A DNA stretch of 64,000 nucleotides, from positions 62,001 through 126,000 of the forward strand of contig JACPTB010000005.1 in the NCBI GenBank assembly GCA_016192995.1, written 5' to 3'. Position 1 is the first letter of the stretch. Each line of letters opens with the position of its first letter. The notes beneath the pieces are model-generated. The model made no database searches. It was not told the DNA's origin and saw only the letters and a program-made list of their open reading frames with translations. Origin of the DNA: Candidatus Woesearchaeota archaeon (lineage in GTDB: Archaea; Nanobdellota; Nanobdellia; Woesearchaeales; DSVV01). A program made the position numbers and the translations under genes. Positions 41,205 through 49,821 of this stretch are shown here, piece after piece.

Positions 41205-41793
41205 AGTGTTTCCTCAATAAAGTAAGATAATGTTCTGTTCCATATAAAATGATATGTTTCTTAAGAATTTCATTACCTACATTTAATTTATTAGGATACT
41301 GCCACATTTCGAATAAACTTTGTTCAGTGCCAATATTGATATCGGGATTGTAAAGTATAATCTTATTTCTTACAATAGTATCAAACTTACCATAATCAAA
41401 TTCTTCAGGAATAACAAATAACAAATCAACATCTGACTCTTTTTTCTGAGTATTATTAGCATAACTACCAAATAAGATACAAATAACATTTTTTTGAAGT
41501 TGAGTAACATCCTCTTTAGTAATTCGAATAACTGAATTTTTACAGGCGTTTTTTGTTCTAGCTACTTCAGCAATAATATATTCAGGATGATCTTTTTCAA
41601 AATCTAAGGTGACTACTTTGCTTTTGCCAATAGTTTTTATGTTGAGCAATTGCTTTTTTTCAAGTCCTAATATAATCTTGTATGTTTGAGGATATTTTTG
41701 TTTTAAAGCTCTGGCTATATCTGAAAGAGTCATATCCTTAGTTAAATCATCAAATAATACCATTAAGACCTTTAATTCATCTTGTTTTAACAT
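41194..41793 (-). CDS. Winged-helix nucleotidyltransferase (MNT-like)
   Basis: 199 aa. Residues 1-70 form a winged helix (LMVLFDDLTKDMTLSDIARA, YKIILGLEKKQLL). Residues 95-190 are a minimal nucleotidyltransferase with CILFGSYANNTQKKESDVDL followed by LFVIPEE (Gly-Ser and Asp-x-Asp). Such fusions occur widely in archaea and may AMPylate a partner. It is the first gene of the minus-strand unit with the 96-aa protein and TrmB. Confidence 0.82.
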   Translation of the reverse strand: MLKQDELKVLMVLFDDLTKDMTLSDIARALKQKYPQTYKIILGLEKKQLLNIKTIGKSKVVTLDFEKDHPEYIIAEVARTKNACKNSVIRITKEDVTQLQKNVICILFGSYANNTQKKESDVDLLFVIPEEFDYGKFDTIVRNKIILYNPDINIGTEQSLFEMWQYPNKLNVGNEILKKHIILYGTEHYLTLLRKHYVG

Positions 41794-41994
41794 TTTTATT
41801 ATAATGATATAATAATTTTATTATAAATGTTTCGCTTTTGTTAATGATTAAGAGATAACAGAGAGTATTTTAATCTTTCTATTTACTACACCAGTAGTGG
41901 TGAGTTAAATATAATAAATAGACTGCTATTATCAGGACACGTTATATTACTTAATAAGAATTAGAGATTTTCTATGAAATAGTTGGTGATGAAC

Positions 41995-42153
41995 ATGAAA
42001 GAAATAACAATGTGTCAGCTTAAAGTAGGACAAACTTTGATAACTCAAACACCATTATTCTATCCAAAAGATAGAAAGAGAATAGGATCATTCCAAGTCA
42101 ATGAAGTAACTCCTGAAAGTATTACACTAGAAAGAATTGTAGAAGATAACTAA
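41995..42153 (+). CDS. Small protein, 52 aa
   Basis: ATG at 41995 is four bases after the Shine-Dalgarno GGTGAT. The product MKEITMCQLKVGQTLITQTP continues with FYPKDRKRIGSFQVNEVTPE and a Ile-Thr-Leu-Glu-Arg strand. A beta-barrel-like small protein is suggested by the alternating hydrophobic pattern. Family not known. Preceded by a 200-base AT-rich gap with no recognisable gene. Confidence 0.55.
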   Translation: MKEITMCQLKVGQTLITQTPLFYPKDRKRIGSFQVNEVTPESITLERIVEDN

Positions 42154-42159
42154 TATTAT

Positions 42160-43848
42160 TTATTCAGTATGCAATGCCAGCTTCATTTGATTTTTTAAAG
42201 AAAGAATATCATAATAAATCTCTTTTTTGCGCAAGTTGCTGTCATCAAGGTGGCTGTACATATTCATCAGCTGATCAATATTATTATGTGCTTCAGCATA
42301 GTTCTTATTGTCAATGAGCTTCTGTGTCTTGCCCATAAATGCTTTTATTTCTTCAGCAACATCAACTACTTTCTGCACGACATTTTTATGCTCCTCTTTG
42401 ATTAGCGGAGACTCAATGCGATTATAGATCCCTCTTGATCTTTTCTGAAGCCGGTCAACAATTCGTTCAAGCTCTTTTTTATGCTCGAGAAGTTTTTTGA
42501 AGTCTTTGATTTCTTCAGCTAATGTTTCCAGCTGTTTTTCTTTGTGCTCTAATTTTTTAGCAAGATCATTTAATTCCTTGCTCCGTTGGTTATTAAGAGA
42601 AATCTTCATATCAGCATCTTGTTCTTTCAAGGTTAAAGCCCTTGCTTTATCTTTGATCTCTTCTTTTAATCGTTCAAACTTCGTAATTTCTTTAACAATG
42701 GCATTTTCTTTCTGACTAATAAGCTCTTTATCATCTTCAATCTTTTGCACGGTTCCAGAAATAGCAGCTTCTTGTTTTTCAAGCAGTTTTTGCTGTTCAG
42801 TTAACTCCCTTCCACTATCTTGTAATTGTTTTTCTCTGAAATCAAGCTCTCCTTTGAACTGCTGAAGCTTTTTCTCTGTTGGAGCTATAGCTAATTCGCG
42901 ATCATTAAGCTCATTCTTGATTTTGGTTAATTCTCTTGCAAAAGCGATATTCTCTTCTTTTTCTTTTTCCAGCCTTTTGATGGAATTGATAACTTCTTGC
43001 TCCTTTTCATCGAGTTCAGTTTGATCTTTCTCAAGCTTGCTTATTTTTTTAATCAAGCTAAGTTCTTCCCTATCAAGCAATGCCTTATTATCTTTAAGAA
43101 CCATCTCATTTCTAATGACGCCTTCTTCTCGCATATGTACTTCTATTTCCTTTGCTTCAAACTCTGCGCGAATTTTCTTGAGCCTTTCTTCATGTTTAAG
43201 CACATCATCTTCGCGTTTAGATAATGATTTATAATGCTGCAGTAATTGAGCATAAGCGCGCTGTAATTCCTTAACATCATGTTCTAATTGTTTCTCTCTT
43301 CTCTTAATATGCTTCTTAGCATCTGCTAAAGTAGTTAATTGGTTAAGATCTATCTCTTTCTTAGTAGTATTTATTTCAAGTAATTGAATATCTTCAAGAT
43401 CAGCGTGCACTTTTTTTTCGAAATCTTTAATTTCAGGAAGCGTAGATATCGTTACTTTGTCAGGCCTTACTGAAACAAATGGTTTCTTTCCAAGAGCAAT
43501 CTTTGCCTTTTGAGGAGAAAAAGCGATTTCAGGAGCTTTTGAACTTTCTGTTGCAGGCTTTAACCCCAATAATTTATCAAAAAATCCTGGTTTTTCACTT
43601 AAATCTTCAGGTTTTATTTCATGCTCTACAACCGCAGCTGGCTCTTTTGAAGCTTTTTTTACTGCAACATCTAATCCCTGAGCTTTGCTCTGTTGCAGTG
43701 CTTTCTGCTCTAATTCATGCTTTTTCTTAGCAAATAATTTTTCAAGAAAACCTTCTTTAGGTTCTGCAACTATTTCAGTTTCAGCAAAACCTTCTGGTGG
43801 CTCAGGAGGTTCTGGCATTGTTTCAATACTTTTCGACCCCATACGCAT
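42160..43848 (-). CDS. Long coiled-coil protein
   Basis: 562 aa. The first 150 residues are low complexity, Pro/Glu-rich (ETMPEPPEPPEGFAETEIVA), with two similar EKPGFFDKLLGLK and EGFLEKLFAKKK motifs. Residues 165-470 are an almost continuous heptad coiled coil (KKHIKRREKQLEHDVKELQR, and so on). The last 80 residues form a helical domain. Amphipathic FFDKLLGL segments may bind membrane or partner. Similar proteins occur next to structural genes in DPANN archaea, with unknown role. A second Met two codons in could be the start. Confidence 0.65.
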   Translation of the reverse strand: MRMGSKSIETMPEPPEPPEGFAETEIVAEPKEGFLEKLFAKKKHELEQKALQQSKAQGLDVAVKKASKEPAAVVEHEIKPEDLSEKPGFFDKLLGLKPATESSKAPEIAFSPQKAKIALGKKPFVSVRPDKVTISTLPEIKDFEKKVHADLEDIQLLEINTTKKEIDLNQLTTLADAKKHIKRREKQLEHDVKELQRAYAQLLQHYKSLSKREDDVLKHEERLKKIRAEFEAKEIEVHMREEGVIRNEMVLKDNKALLDREELSLIKKISKLEKDQTELDEKEQEVINSIKRLEKEKEENIAFARELTKIKNELNDRELAIAPTEKKLQQFKGELDFREKQLQDSGRELTEQQKLLEKQEAAISGTVQKIEDDKELISQKENAIVKEITKFERLKEEIKDKARALTLKEQDADMKISLNNQRSKELNDLAKKLEHKEKQLETLAEEIKDFKKLLEHKKELERIVDRLQKRSRGIYNRIESPLIKEEHKNVVQKVVDVAEEIKAFMGKTQKLIDNKNYAEAHNNIDQLMNMYSHLDDSNLRKKEIYYDILSLKNQMKLALHTE

Positions 43849-43944
43849 ATCCCTTAGTTATCATTATTATTAATTATTTTCAATAATTAATATATAGACT
43901 ATATATAACTTTGTTGTACCTAATTGATAGTATCAGTACAGGGG

Positions 43945-44232
43945 GTATGTAATAAGTCTTCTTTGGTTTTATTAAAAATCACTATTTTTAATCCCTGAGA
44001 TCCTTCGGATTCAGGTAGCGCCGGTTCAGCTTTTGAAGTGTAGTTTGATTGGATTTTTCTCTCTATAAATATAATCCCGACTCCCTCAATAATATAAATC
44101 AAGGATTCATAAGTTGGCTTGCGTCTGGGATTATAAGACTTGCCTATCGGCAAGGAACCCCGAAAAATCTCCAATAAAGATATCGAGGAGCTTCACAAAA
44201 GTAGGCGCTAAAACCCCAGACTTATTACGTAC
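43945..44232 (+). mobile_element. Family 1 MITE, copy 4, with both modules
   Basis: 288 bp. The ends are GTATGTAATAAGTCT and AGACTTATTACGTAC, flanked by 8-mers TACAGGGG and TGCAGGGG (7 of 8 alike). It carries the hairpin pair ATTAAAAAT/ATTTTTAAT plus CCTGA/TCAGG near the left end and the TATAATCCCGA...GGGATTATAAG module in the core. Confidence 0.88.
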
Positions 44233-44309
44233 TGCAGGGGGAAAATTATATAAATAACCCGCTGCTTTTTTAGATTTAATAATAATAATATGATATATGG
44301 GGTGCTTTT

Positions 44310-44483
44310 ATGAAAGCAGATATAAAATGTGTTTCCACTGGTCAAAAAATAGCTAATGATATTGGCTCAGTTACTTTTAAATGTCCTCAATGTGGAGACT
44401 ATGAAATAGTGCGTTCTGAATATGCTCGTGTTATAGCAGCTCCTTACAAATGCCCAAAATGCAGCTTTGAAGGCCCAAATTAG
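44310..44483 (+). CDS. Zn-ribbon RNA-binding protein (COG2888, HVO_2753-like)
   Basis: 57 aa, too short for most gene finders. ATG 44310 is three bases after GGTGCT. Two Cys pairs are CPQCGDYEI and CPKCSFEGPN, with a first Cys (KADIKCVSTGQKIAND) as in archaeal COG2888 proteins involved in translation. Its 3' end abuts the aEF1-beta gene, an arrangement conserved in archaea, which supports both calls. Confidence 0.88.
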   Translation: MKADIKCVSTGQKIANDIGSVTFKCPQCGDYEIVRSEYARVIAAPYKCPKCSFEGPN

Positions 44484-44492
44484 GTGATTATT

Positions 44493-44768
44493 ATAGTAAG
44501 TGTTGTAGCAACTATTAAAGTGATGCCTGAATCACCAGATACCGATCTAAAAGCAATAGAAGTAAAAGCTGAAAAATGCATTACTTCGTTTGGCGCAGCA
44601 TTAGGCAAAACTGAGATTCATCCCGTAGCTTTTGGATTAAAAGCATTGCATCTTATCATCATAACTCCTGAAGAAAAAGGTTCTACTGAATCCTTAGAAA
44701 ATGACATAGCAAAGATTCAAGGAGTAAATTCTGTTGATGTTATTGATGTGAGAAGAGCAATTGGATAA
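44493..44768 (+). CDS. ef1b: Elongation factor 1-beta (aEF1B), non-canonical start likely
   Basis: About 91 aa. VVATIKVMPESPDTDLKAIE and EIHPVAFGLKALHLIIITPE, then VNSVDVIDVRRAIG, are the aEF1-beta signature. It exchanges GDP for GTP on aEF1-alpha. The GTG at 44484 falls inside the Shine-Dalgarno GGTGAT of the leader; an ATA at 44493 is four bases later, exactly where homologues have Met (M-x-x-VVATIKV). There is no other ATG/GTG/TTG close to the N-terminus. The COG2888 gene ends just before it. Confidence 0.9.
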   Translation: MVSVVATIKVMPESPDTDLKAIEVKAEKCITSFGAALGKTEIHPVAFGLKALHLIIITPEEKGSTESLENDIAKIQGVNSVDVIDVRRAIG

Positions 44769-44770
44769 AC

Positions 44771-44926
44771 TTAAGAAAAACATAGACCTTTCTTATTTTC
44801 TTCTTTTGTAGGCTGATCTCTCCGTGGGATTAGTAATCCACTTAGTTCTAATCGCTTAATATACTCTTGAAGGAATTTTCTTTGAGAGTCCTCTTTTTCT
44901 TTATTTTTATTAAATTTATTTATCAT
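44771..44926 (-). CDS. Small protein, 51 aa, beside the ClpP-fold gene
   Basis: ATG at 44926 is three bases after GAGGTGAT, a strong ribosome-binding site. The product MINKFNKNKEKEDSQRKFLQ with EYIKRLELSGLLIPRRDQPT continues to a Cys-Phe-Ser end. It follows the protease by nine bases on the same strand and ends two bases from aEF1-beta. The role could be to modulate the protease. Confidence 0.65.
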   Translation of the reverse strand: MINKFNKNKEKEDSQRKFLQEYIKRLELSGLLIPRRDQPTKEENKKGLCFS

Positions 44927-44935
44927 TCTATCACC

Positions 44936-45877
44936 TCAAATATACATAAATAGCGCAAAATATGGAGTCCTAAAATCGTTTCGTGAACCTTCTAATTTAT
45001 CTCTTGGTAAAAAAAAACATATCTCTCCATTATTCTTACTTATGTGACAAAGGTTTATAAATTTATCTAAGACAAAGAATAACTCAGGTGTTATGAAATC
45101 CACTTTTAAACCCAAGCCCTCCGCAATAGTTATGTCAATATCAAAGTCATGTGAAGGATAATCAGTATTTAATCTCTCAACGATCCTTTCTACTGTTTTT
45201 TTCCTATTTTCATCATATTTAAACATATAATCATTTAGTAATACTTTAGCATAATATTCTGTTAATTTTTTTAAATTAAATAATTGCCCTATTTGAGAAG
45301 GGGTAAATTCTTTTGTTAATTCTAAGATTAATACTTTTTCAACGTCAATTGCCTTATGATTGGGACAAGAAGGATTTTCGCAGGGTGATAATTTATCTTT
45401 TGCATCCTTTATAAATTCAATATATTTCTGAATAGATAAAAGGGGGAGTGCACCTCCGTATAATTGTAAGTCTATCGGTCCAAGAGATGCATATGGCCCC
45501 ATATAAATCTTATTTGCACCTAATGACATTAAAGTTCCACCACTATAAGCATGATGGGGAATCAAAAAATTTACTTTATAAGCAAACTTCCTGATTATTT
45601 GAATCATTTTATATGCTGTGTTTGGATGACCCCCTTTAGTATGTATTAATACATCTAATTCTTCTATTGGTTTCTCAACTTTACTTGATAAAATATCAAA
45701 TAAAAGAGGTGCATCAGGGTGAAATATTCTCCCTTCGGCATCGCAATAATATAATATCAGTAATGGTTTTTTTGTCAATTTAGTTATTTCATGCCCTAAT
45801 TGATTTAATTTATTGATAGAATCATTTTCAGAATCATTATTATTCTTTAAGTCCACATTTTTTTTATTATCGACCAT
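44936..45877 (-). CDS. SDH-type (ClpP/crotonase-fold) membrane-linked protease
   Basis: 313 aa. The ClpP-like core is seen as LDVLIHTKGGHPNTAYKMIQ, then FLIPHHAYSGGTLMSLGANK with the nucleophilic Ser-Gly-Gly, and IYMGPYASLGPIDLQLYG. This corresponds to PF01972, the serine dehydrogenase proteinase family. A Cys pair CENPSCPNHK may bind metal. A TATA TTTAAATA 27 bases before the ATG points to a leaderless transcript. It could cleave membrane-associated proteins. A 51-aa protein is encoded directly downstream. Confidence 0.82.
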   Translation of the reverse strand: MVDNKKNVDLKNNNDSENDSINKLNQLGHEITKLTKKPLLILYYCDAEGRIFHPDAPLLFDILSSKVEKPIEELDVLIHTKGGHPNTAYKMIQIIRKFAYKVNFLIPHHAYSGGTLMSLGANKIYMGPYASLGPIDLQLYGGALPLLSIQKYIEFIKDAKDKLSPCENPSCPNHKAIDVEKVLILELTKEFTPSQIGQLFNLKKLTEYYAKVLLNDYMFKYDENRKKTVERIVERLNTDYPSHDFDIDITIAEGLGLKVDFITPELFFVLDKFINLCHISKNNGEICFFLPRDKLEGSRNDFRTPYFALFMYI

Positions 45878-45931
45878 TTAATTTAAGGAGAAGGATATGC
45901 TTATTTAAAGATTTATATCCCCAAAAATATC

Positions 45932-47017
45932 TTAACACTTCTTAATACACTTAATTACTTCTTTCAACGATGCATTTGTTCTTATTCCATAAGGAGAAAT
46001 ATGAGTTCTTGCAGCTTGATAGCCTTTCGTTCTAATCTGATTCATAATCTCTTCGAATTTAGGCATTTCTAATTTATAACGTGAAACTAATTCATGAATA
46101 TCATAAAACCCAACAACATCAACTAATGATTCTTCTTTTATTTGTTCTAATGCACCTAATTCCATATTTTTTACTAAGGCGCTGTCCCATAAATTTCCAA
46201 TCCACAATGGTCCTGCAAATATCATTTTGTTTTTACAGCAAACATCTTGATTATAAGCACTAACTTTAAATCCAAAACATTGTTTGCAAAACAAAAAATA
46301 CGCGTGCTGCTGTAAGAAAGAATCAACTGTTTTTTTTCCTTTAACACAAGAGAAAAAAACACGATAATAATGTTCCTTAGTATAGCTAAAAATAGGAGCA
46401 AGTGCTTTGCCATATTGACTTCCTATAAGCTGCACTTTTCGAATTAATATCCTTAAGCCAATCTCATGCATCAGATAATTACGCAAGGGCGCAGCCCAAT
46501 ATTTTCTTTGGCACGCATCTGGATAGGTTCCAGCTAATGCGCTTGTATCAGTTGCTGTTACTGCAAGAATGCCGCTGCGTGAAAGCCGTTTAATGGCGCT
46601 ATCCAAAAAAGGATTTGGAGTTCCAAAAGGATCTATGTCAATATAATCAAAACCTGATGACGCAAGAAGAAAATCATTTGCATCTTGATGATGAATAATT
46701 ATTTTTTTTGAAGCCAATAACTTGTTTATGATCAATAATTCTTTGATTTTTTTAACGGCAGCAGCGTCGTGATCGTTAACCTGAATTTCTTTGATCATTG
46801 ATATTGGCAATTCTTTCAAAAAACGCGCGCCTCTGACACCAGTTCCTGCTAAAGGCAATGCTATTTGAAGCTGCTTCCGTGACAATGCTTTTAACAACGC
46901 AACACTTAGGTCGCGATTTAATTTCATCACAGGATTGTAAAATACTGGCAATTCCTTGGAAATTTTTTTTGGCATTGCAATGGGAATTATAATCTCATTT
47001 TCTTTAATGTACTTCAT
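45932..47017 (-). CDS. trm1: tRNA (guanine26-N2)-dimethyltransferase Trm1
   Basis: 361 aa starting at the ATG 47017, 28 bases after the TATA CTTTATATAG; a TTG at 47029 is less likely. AdoMet-binding and catalytic motifs: PLAGTGVRGARFLKELPI, FDYIDIDPFGTPNPFLDSAI, GILAVTATDTSALAGTYPDA, RNYLMHEIGLRILIRKV. The C-terminal domain has two Cys pairs (FCKQC, CCKNK). It dimethylates G26 in tRNA. The C-terminal helix RTHISPYGIRTNASLKEV is characteristic of the archaeal enzyme. Confidence 0.95.
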   Translation of the reverse strand: MKYIKENEIIIPIAMPKKISKELPVFYNPVMKLNRDLSVALLKALSRKQLQIALPLAGTGVRGARFLKELPISMIKEIQVNDHDAAAVKKIKELLIINKLLASKKIIIHHQDANDFLLASSGFDYIDIDPFGTPNPFLDSAIKRLSRSGILAVTATDTSALAGTYPDACQRKYWAAPLRNYLMHEIGLRILIRKVQLIGSQYGKALAPIFSYTKEHYYRVFFSCVKGKKTVDSFLQQHAYFLFCKQCFGFKVSAYNQDVCCKNKMIFAGPLWIGNLWDSALVKNMELGALEQIKEESLVDVVGFYDIHELVSRYKLEMPKFEEIMNQIRTKGYQAARTHISPYGIRTNASLKEVIKCIKKC

Positions 47018-47137
47018 TATCTTAAACAATCAACAAAACTATATAAAGATATCTTCTCGGAAATTTAAAAACATTTATATATGAGTAGTTCCATAAATTA
47101 AAATTAGATCAATATGATCAAAAGAGGTGAATGAATT

Positions 47138-47242
47138 ATGGCTGCTAAGAAACGAAGAGCAACAAAGCGAAGAGCTGCAAAACGCTCGACGAAGAAGAGA
47201 TCAAAGAAAAGAGCAAAGCGATCAAAAAAGAAAAAGCAGTGA
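47138..47242 (+). CDS. 34-aa highly basic protein
   Basis: ATG 47138 with a GAGGTGA site eight bases upstream, ending in TGA at 47242. The product MAAKKRRATKRRAAKRSTKK then RSKKRAKRSKKKKQ is almost all Lys, Arg, Ala and Ser, like the tail of linker histone or small protamine-like nucleoid proteins. It has its own promoter (TTTATATATG about 47070-47085). Such proteins are often missed by gene callers. DNA or RNA binding is inferred from charge alone. Confidence 0.8.
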   Translation: MAAKKRRATKRRAAKRSTKKRSKKRAKRSKKKKQ

Positions 47243-47328
47243 TTAACTGATTCTGATTATATTTTTTTTATTTTTTTATTTAACATTTAACAACCCCAGT
47301 TGTTAAATACTACTTATGATATTCTTTG

Positions 47329-48054
47329 ATGATGGTTAGGTTTTATGAACTTGATGTTTGCAGAGGAATTGCAATTAGTATGATGATACTATTCCATGTG
47401 TTGTGGGATTTACTTTATTTTCAATTTCTTTCAATTGATTTATATCATGGTTTTTGGAAATTGTTTCAAGTTGCAACTGCAACGCTGTTTTTATTGATTG
47501 TTGGAATTTCAGCAGCGCTTAGCGCCAAAAACTTGAATTTTTCACAACGTTTGAAGAAATTTTCACTACGATCAGCAAAAATCTTGTCACTTGCATCCGT
47601 TATTACCCTTATCACCTACTTTTTTATGCGAGATAATTATATTTTCTTTGGTATCTTACATTTGATAGGGGTGAGCATCTTTCTTTCAAGTTTTTTTATT
47701 AGATTCAAATATGCTAATCTTATCTTTGGAATAGTATTAATTACTTTAGGAAACATTCTTAACCAACTAACTTTTAGTTTCAAATGGCTTGTGTGGCTAG
47801 GTTTTGAATATAATGGCTTAACAACCGTTGATTATTATCCCTTAATACTTTGGTTTGGTGTAGTTCTAATCGGGATATTTCTAGGAAAAACTTTTTATGA
47901 AAACGACAAGAGAATCTTTGGATGGCAACAGATCCCAGAAAACAGGTTTTTTATTATATTCTCATATCTAGGAAGACATTCATTGGTAATTTACCTTATT
48001 CATCAGCCGATATTATTTGGTTTAACCTATTTTATTCACTATATTATTACTTGA
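47329..48054 (+). CDS. DUF1624/HGSNAT-type membrane acyltransferase-like protein
   Basis: About 241 aa with seven to eight transmembrane helices. The start RFYELDVCRGIAISMMILFH then VLWDLLYF is the DUF1624/heparan acetyltransferase catalytic (PF07786) signature: Asp, Arg and His in TM1. Later IFFGILHLIGVSIFLSSFF is the second conserved block, and GRHSLVIYLIHQPILFGLTY the last. Substrate unknown; related proteins move acetyl groups onto surface glycans. It is followed in convergent orientation by the decarboxylase. Confidence 0.85.
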   Translation: MMVRFYELDVCRGIAISMMILFHVLWDLLYFQFLSIDLYHGFWKLFQVATATLFLLIVGISAALSAKNLNFSQRLKKFSLRSAKILSLASVITLITYFFMRDNYIFFGILHLIGVSIFLSSFFIRFKYANLIFGIVLITLGNILNQLTFSFKWLVWLGFEYNGLTTVDYYPLILWFGVVLIGIFLGKTFYENDKRIFGWQQIPENRFFIIFSYLGRHSLVIYLIHQPILFGLTYFIHYIIT

Positions 48055-48070
48055 TAATTAGAACTATCCA

Positions 48071-49525
48071 TCATTTCTTTCCGTTTGGACCCCAGATTTT
48101 GCCCATGTTAATTCGCGATAAATTATAAAGTTGTTTCATCTCTTTTGGATCTGCCATTTTTAAGACATCTAACTCCGGAGCAAACATTTCAGAATAACGA
48201 TCTCTTCTTCGGATAAGCTTTACACTGCCGTTCTCCTTAATCATTACCATAGGAGGCCTTTTAAGATTATTGAAATTGGATGCCATCGCATTGCTGTAAG
48301 CACCAGTGTCCATAATCGCAAGTATGTCATTTTCTTTTAATACCGGCAGTTTTCGGTTTGAAGCAAGAATATCAATACAATCACAGGTGCATCCTGCAAT
48401 ATCATACTTTCTTACTCTCGGCAAAGACATCCGTGTTGCAGGAAGAATTTCGTAGTATGTTTGGTAGATAATAGGATCTGGTAGCATTGCATAGGTTGAT
48501 CCATCAGTTACAAGGATTTTCTTATTTTTGGTAGGTTTTTTGCTGATGACTTTTACCAAGCCAACGCCTGCATTAGCTACAATAAACTTTCCAGGCTCAA
48601 AAACTAAGTTTGGCCATTGCAAATCATAATTAACAAGAAGCTTCTTAAAATATCTTACAAACTTTTTACCCATCTCTTCTGGAGTAAAAATGGTTTCATC
48701 ATTATATTGAACAGGAAATCCTCCCCCTAGATCAATATCCTGGATAATAATATTATACTCCTCCTTGCAGAATTTAGCTAACTTAAGCAGTTTTTTCGCA
48801 GCTTGGAAGTAAACACGGTAATTAGGCATGTACCCTCCATGAAAATGCAAGCCAATAATATCAATAAATTCATAGCTTTTTGCCAAAGCTATTGCTTTTT
48901 TTGCATATGCAATAGGAATACCATATTTAGCAGCAACTAAAGGAGTTCCAAAAGAATGTATTTTTTGGACTTTATTTCCATACCGTATATTTGGATTAAT
49001 ACGAATAAACATCCTAATGGGACTCTGCATTTTTTCTGCAACCATACCCATTTTTCTAATCTCTTCTAAAGAATCTGCAGTAATAGCACGAACGCCGACT
49101 TTTGCAGCAAACATAATATCCTGTTCTGTTTTATACAAATTAGTAAACGTAATTTGATCAGGAGAGAAATCTGCAAGCAAGCCAAGAATAATCTCTCCAA
49201 CACTGCTCACATCTAATTCAAAACCTTCTTCACGAACTATTTTGAGAATTTCAAGATTTGAATTGCATTTGCAAGCATATTGCGGCCGCAGCTTTTCATA
49301 AAGAAATGCGTTTTTGAATCTTCGCAACCGGTCTCGAATCTCACTTTCAATCAATATGTAAAGCGGCGTTCCATATTTCTGAGCAAGATCAGTAACATGA
49401 ACACCTTCTAAGGTAAGAATTCCTTTTCTATCCTGACCTAGAAAACTCCACTTAGGCTTAAGATAGCGTTTTGAAAGAACTTTTCTCTTTTTTTTTACCG
49501 TTTTGACAACAGCTTCTTTATCCAT
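48071..49525 (-). CDS. lysA: Diaminopimelate/ornithine-type PLP decarboxylase
   Basis: 484 aa. Fold type III PLP decarboxylase: PLP Lys in QYACKCNSNLEILKIV, then FELDVSSVGEI, GLHFHGGYMPN, DIDLGGGFPVQY, VFEPGKFIVANAGVGLVKV, and the C-terminal AGCTCDCIDIL with active Cys and IMDTGAYSNAMASNFN. An extra 40-residue basic N-terminus precedes the usual start. LysA makes lysine from meso-diaminopimelate; no other lysine gene is in the window. Because the divergent neighbour is deoxyhypusine-synthase-like, a polyamine-type decarboxylase is also possible. Confidence 0.85.
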   Translation of the reverse strand: MDKEAVVKTVKKKRKVLSKRYLKPKWSFLGQDRKGILTLEGVHVTDLAQKYGTPLYILIESEIRDRLRRFKNAFLYEKLRPQYACKCNSNLEILKIVREEGFELDVSSVGEIILGLLADFSPDQITFTNLYKTEQDIMFAAKVGVRAITADSLEEIRKMGMVAEKMQSPIRMFIRINPNIRYGNKVQKIHSFGTPLVAAKYGIPIAYAKKAIALAKSYEFIDIIGLHFHGGYMPNYRVYFQAAKKLLKLAKFCKEEYNIIIQDIDLGGGFPVQYNDETIFTPEEMGKKFVRYFKKLLVNYDLQWPNLVFEPGKFIVANAGVGLVKVISKKPTKNKKILVTDGSTYAMLPDPIIYQTYYEILPATRMSLPRVRKYDIAGCTCDCIDILASNRKLPVLKENDILAIMDTGAYSNAMASNFNNLKRPPMVMIKENGSVKLIRRRDRYSEMFAPELDVLKMADPKEMKQLYNLSRINMGKIWGPNGKK

Positions 49526-49611
49526 TTTAAAAACAACTACGTATTTTAATACGTAGTTATTCTTAATATGAGGTTATATTTAAATATATTTTTTTGCTGA
49601 CAAAAAATAAC

Positions 49612-49774
49612 GGCTCTGTCCCAAATCTCGGCTTACGCCTCGGTTTTGGTGCCGTGATTATCTCACTTATTTATAAAAAGGAAAAAATTCCTACTGGAAC
49701 TTCCTTTTTTCTCACGTACTAATTTGGAGGATAATCACCAGCATGGCACCAAAAACTACATTCGGGACAGAGCC
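49612..49774. mobile_element. Family 4 MITE
   Basis: 163 bp with inverted repeats GGCTCTGTCCC/GGGACAGAGCC, then TTTTGGTGCC...GATTATC matched by GATAATC...GGCACCAAAA, and an inner AAAAAGGAA/TTCCTTTTT. The flanks AAAATAAC and AAAACAAC are alike in 7 of 8 bases. It fills the promoter space of the decarboxylase and the synthase-like gene. Confidence 0.8.
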
Positions 49775-49821
49775 AAAACAACAAAAAAATATAAAAACAA
49801 CACACTCATCCACATTTGGAT

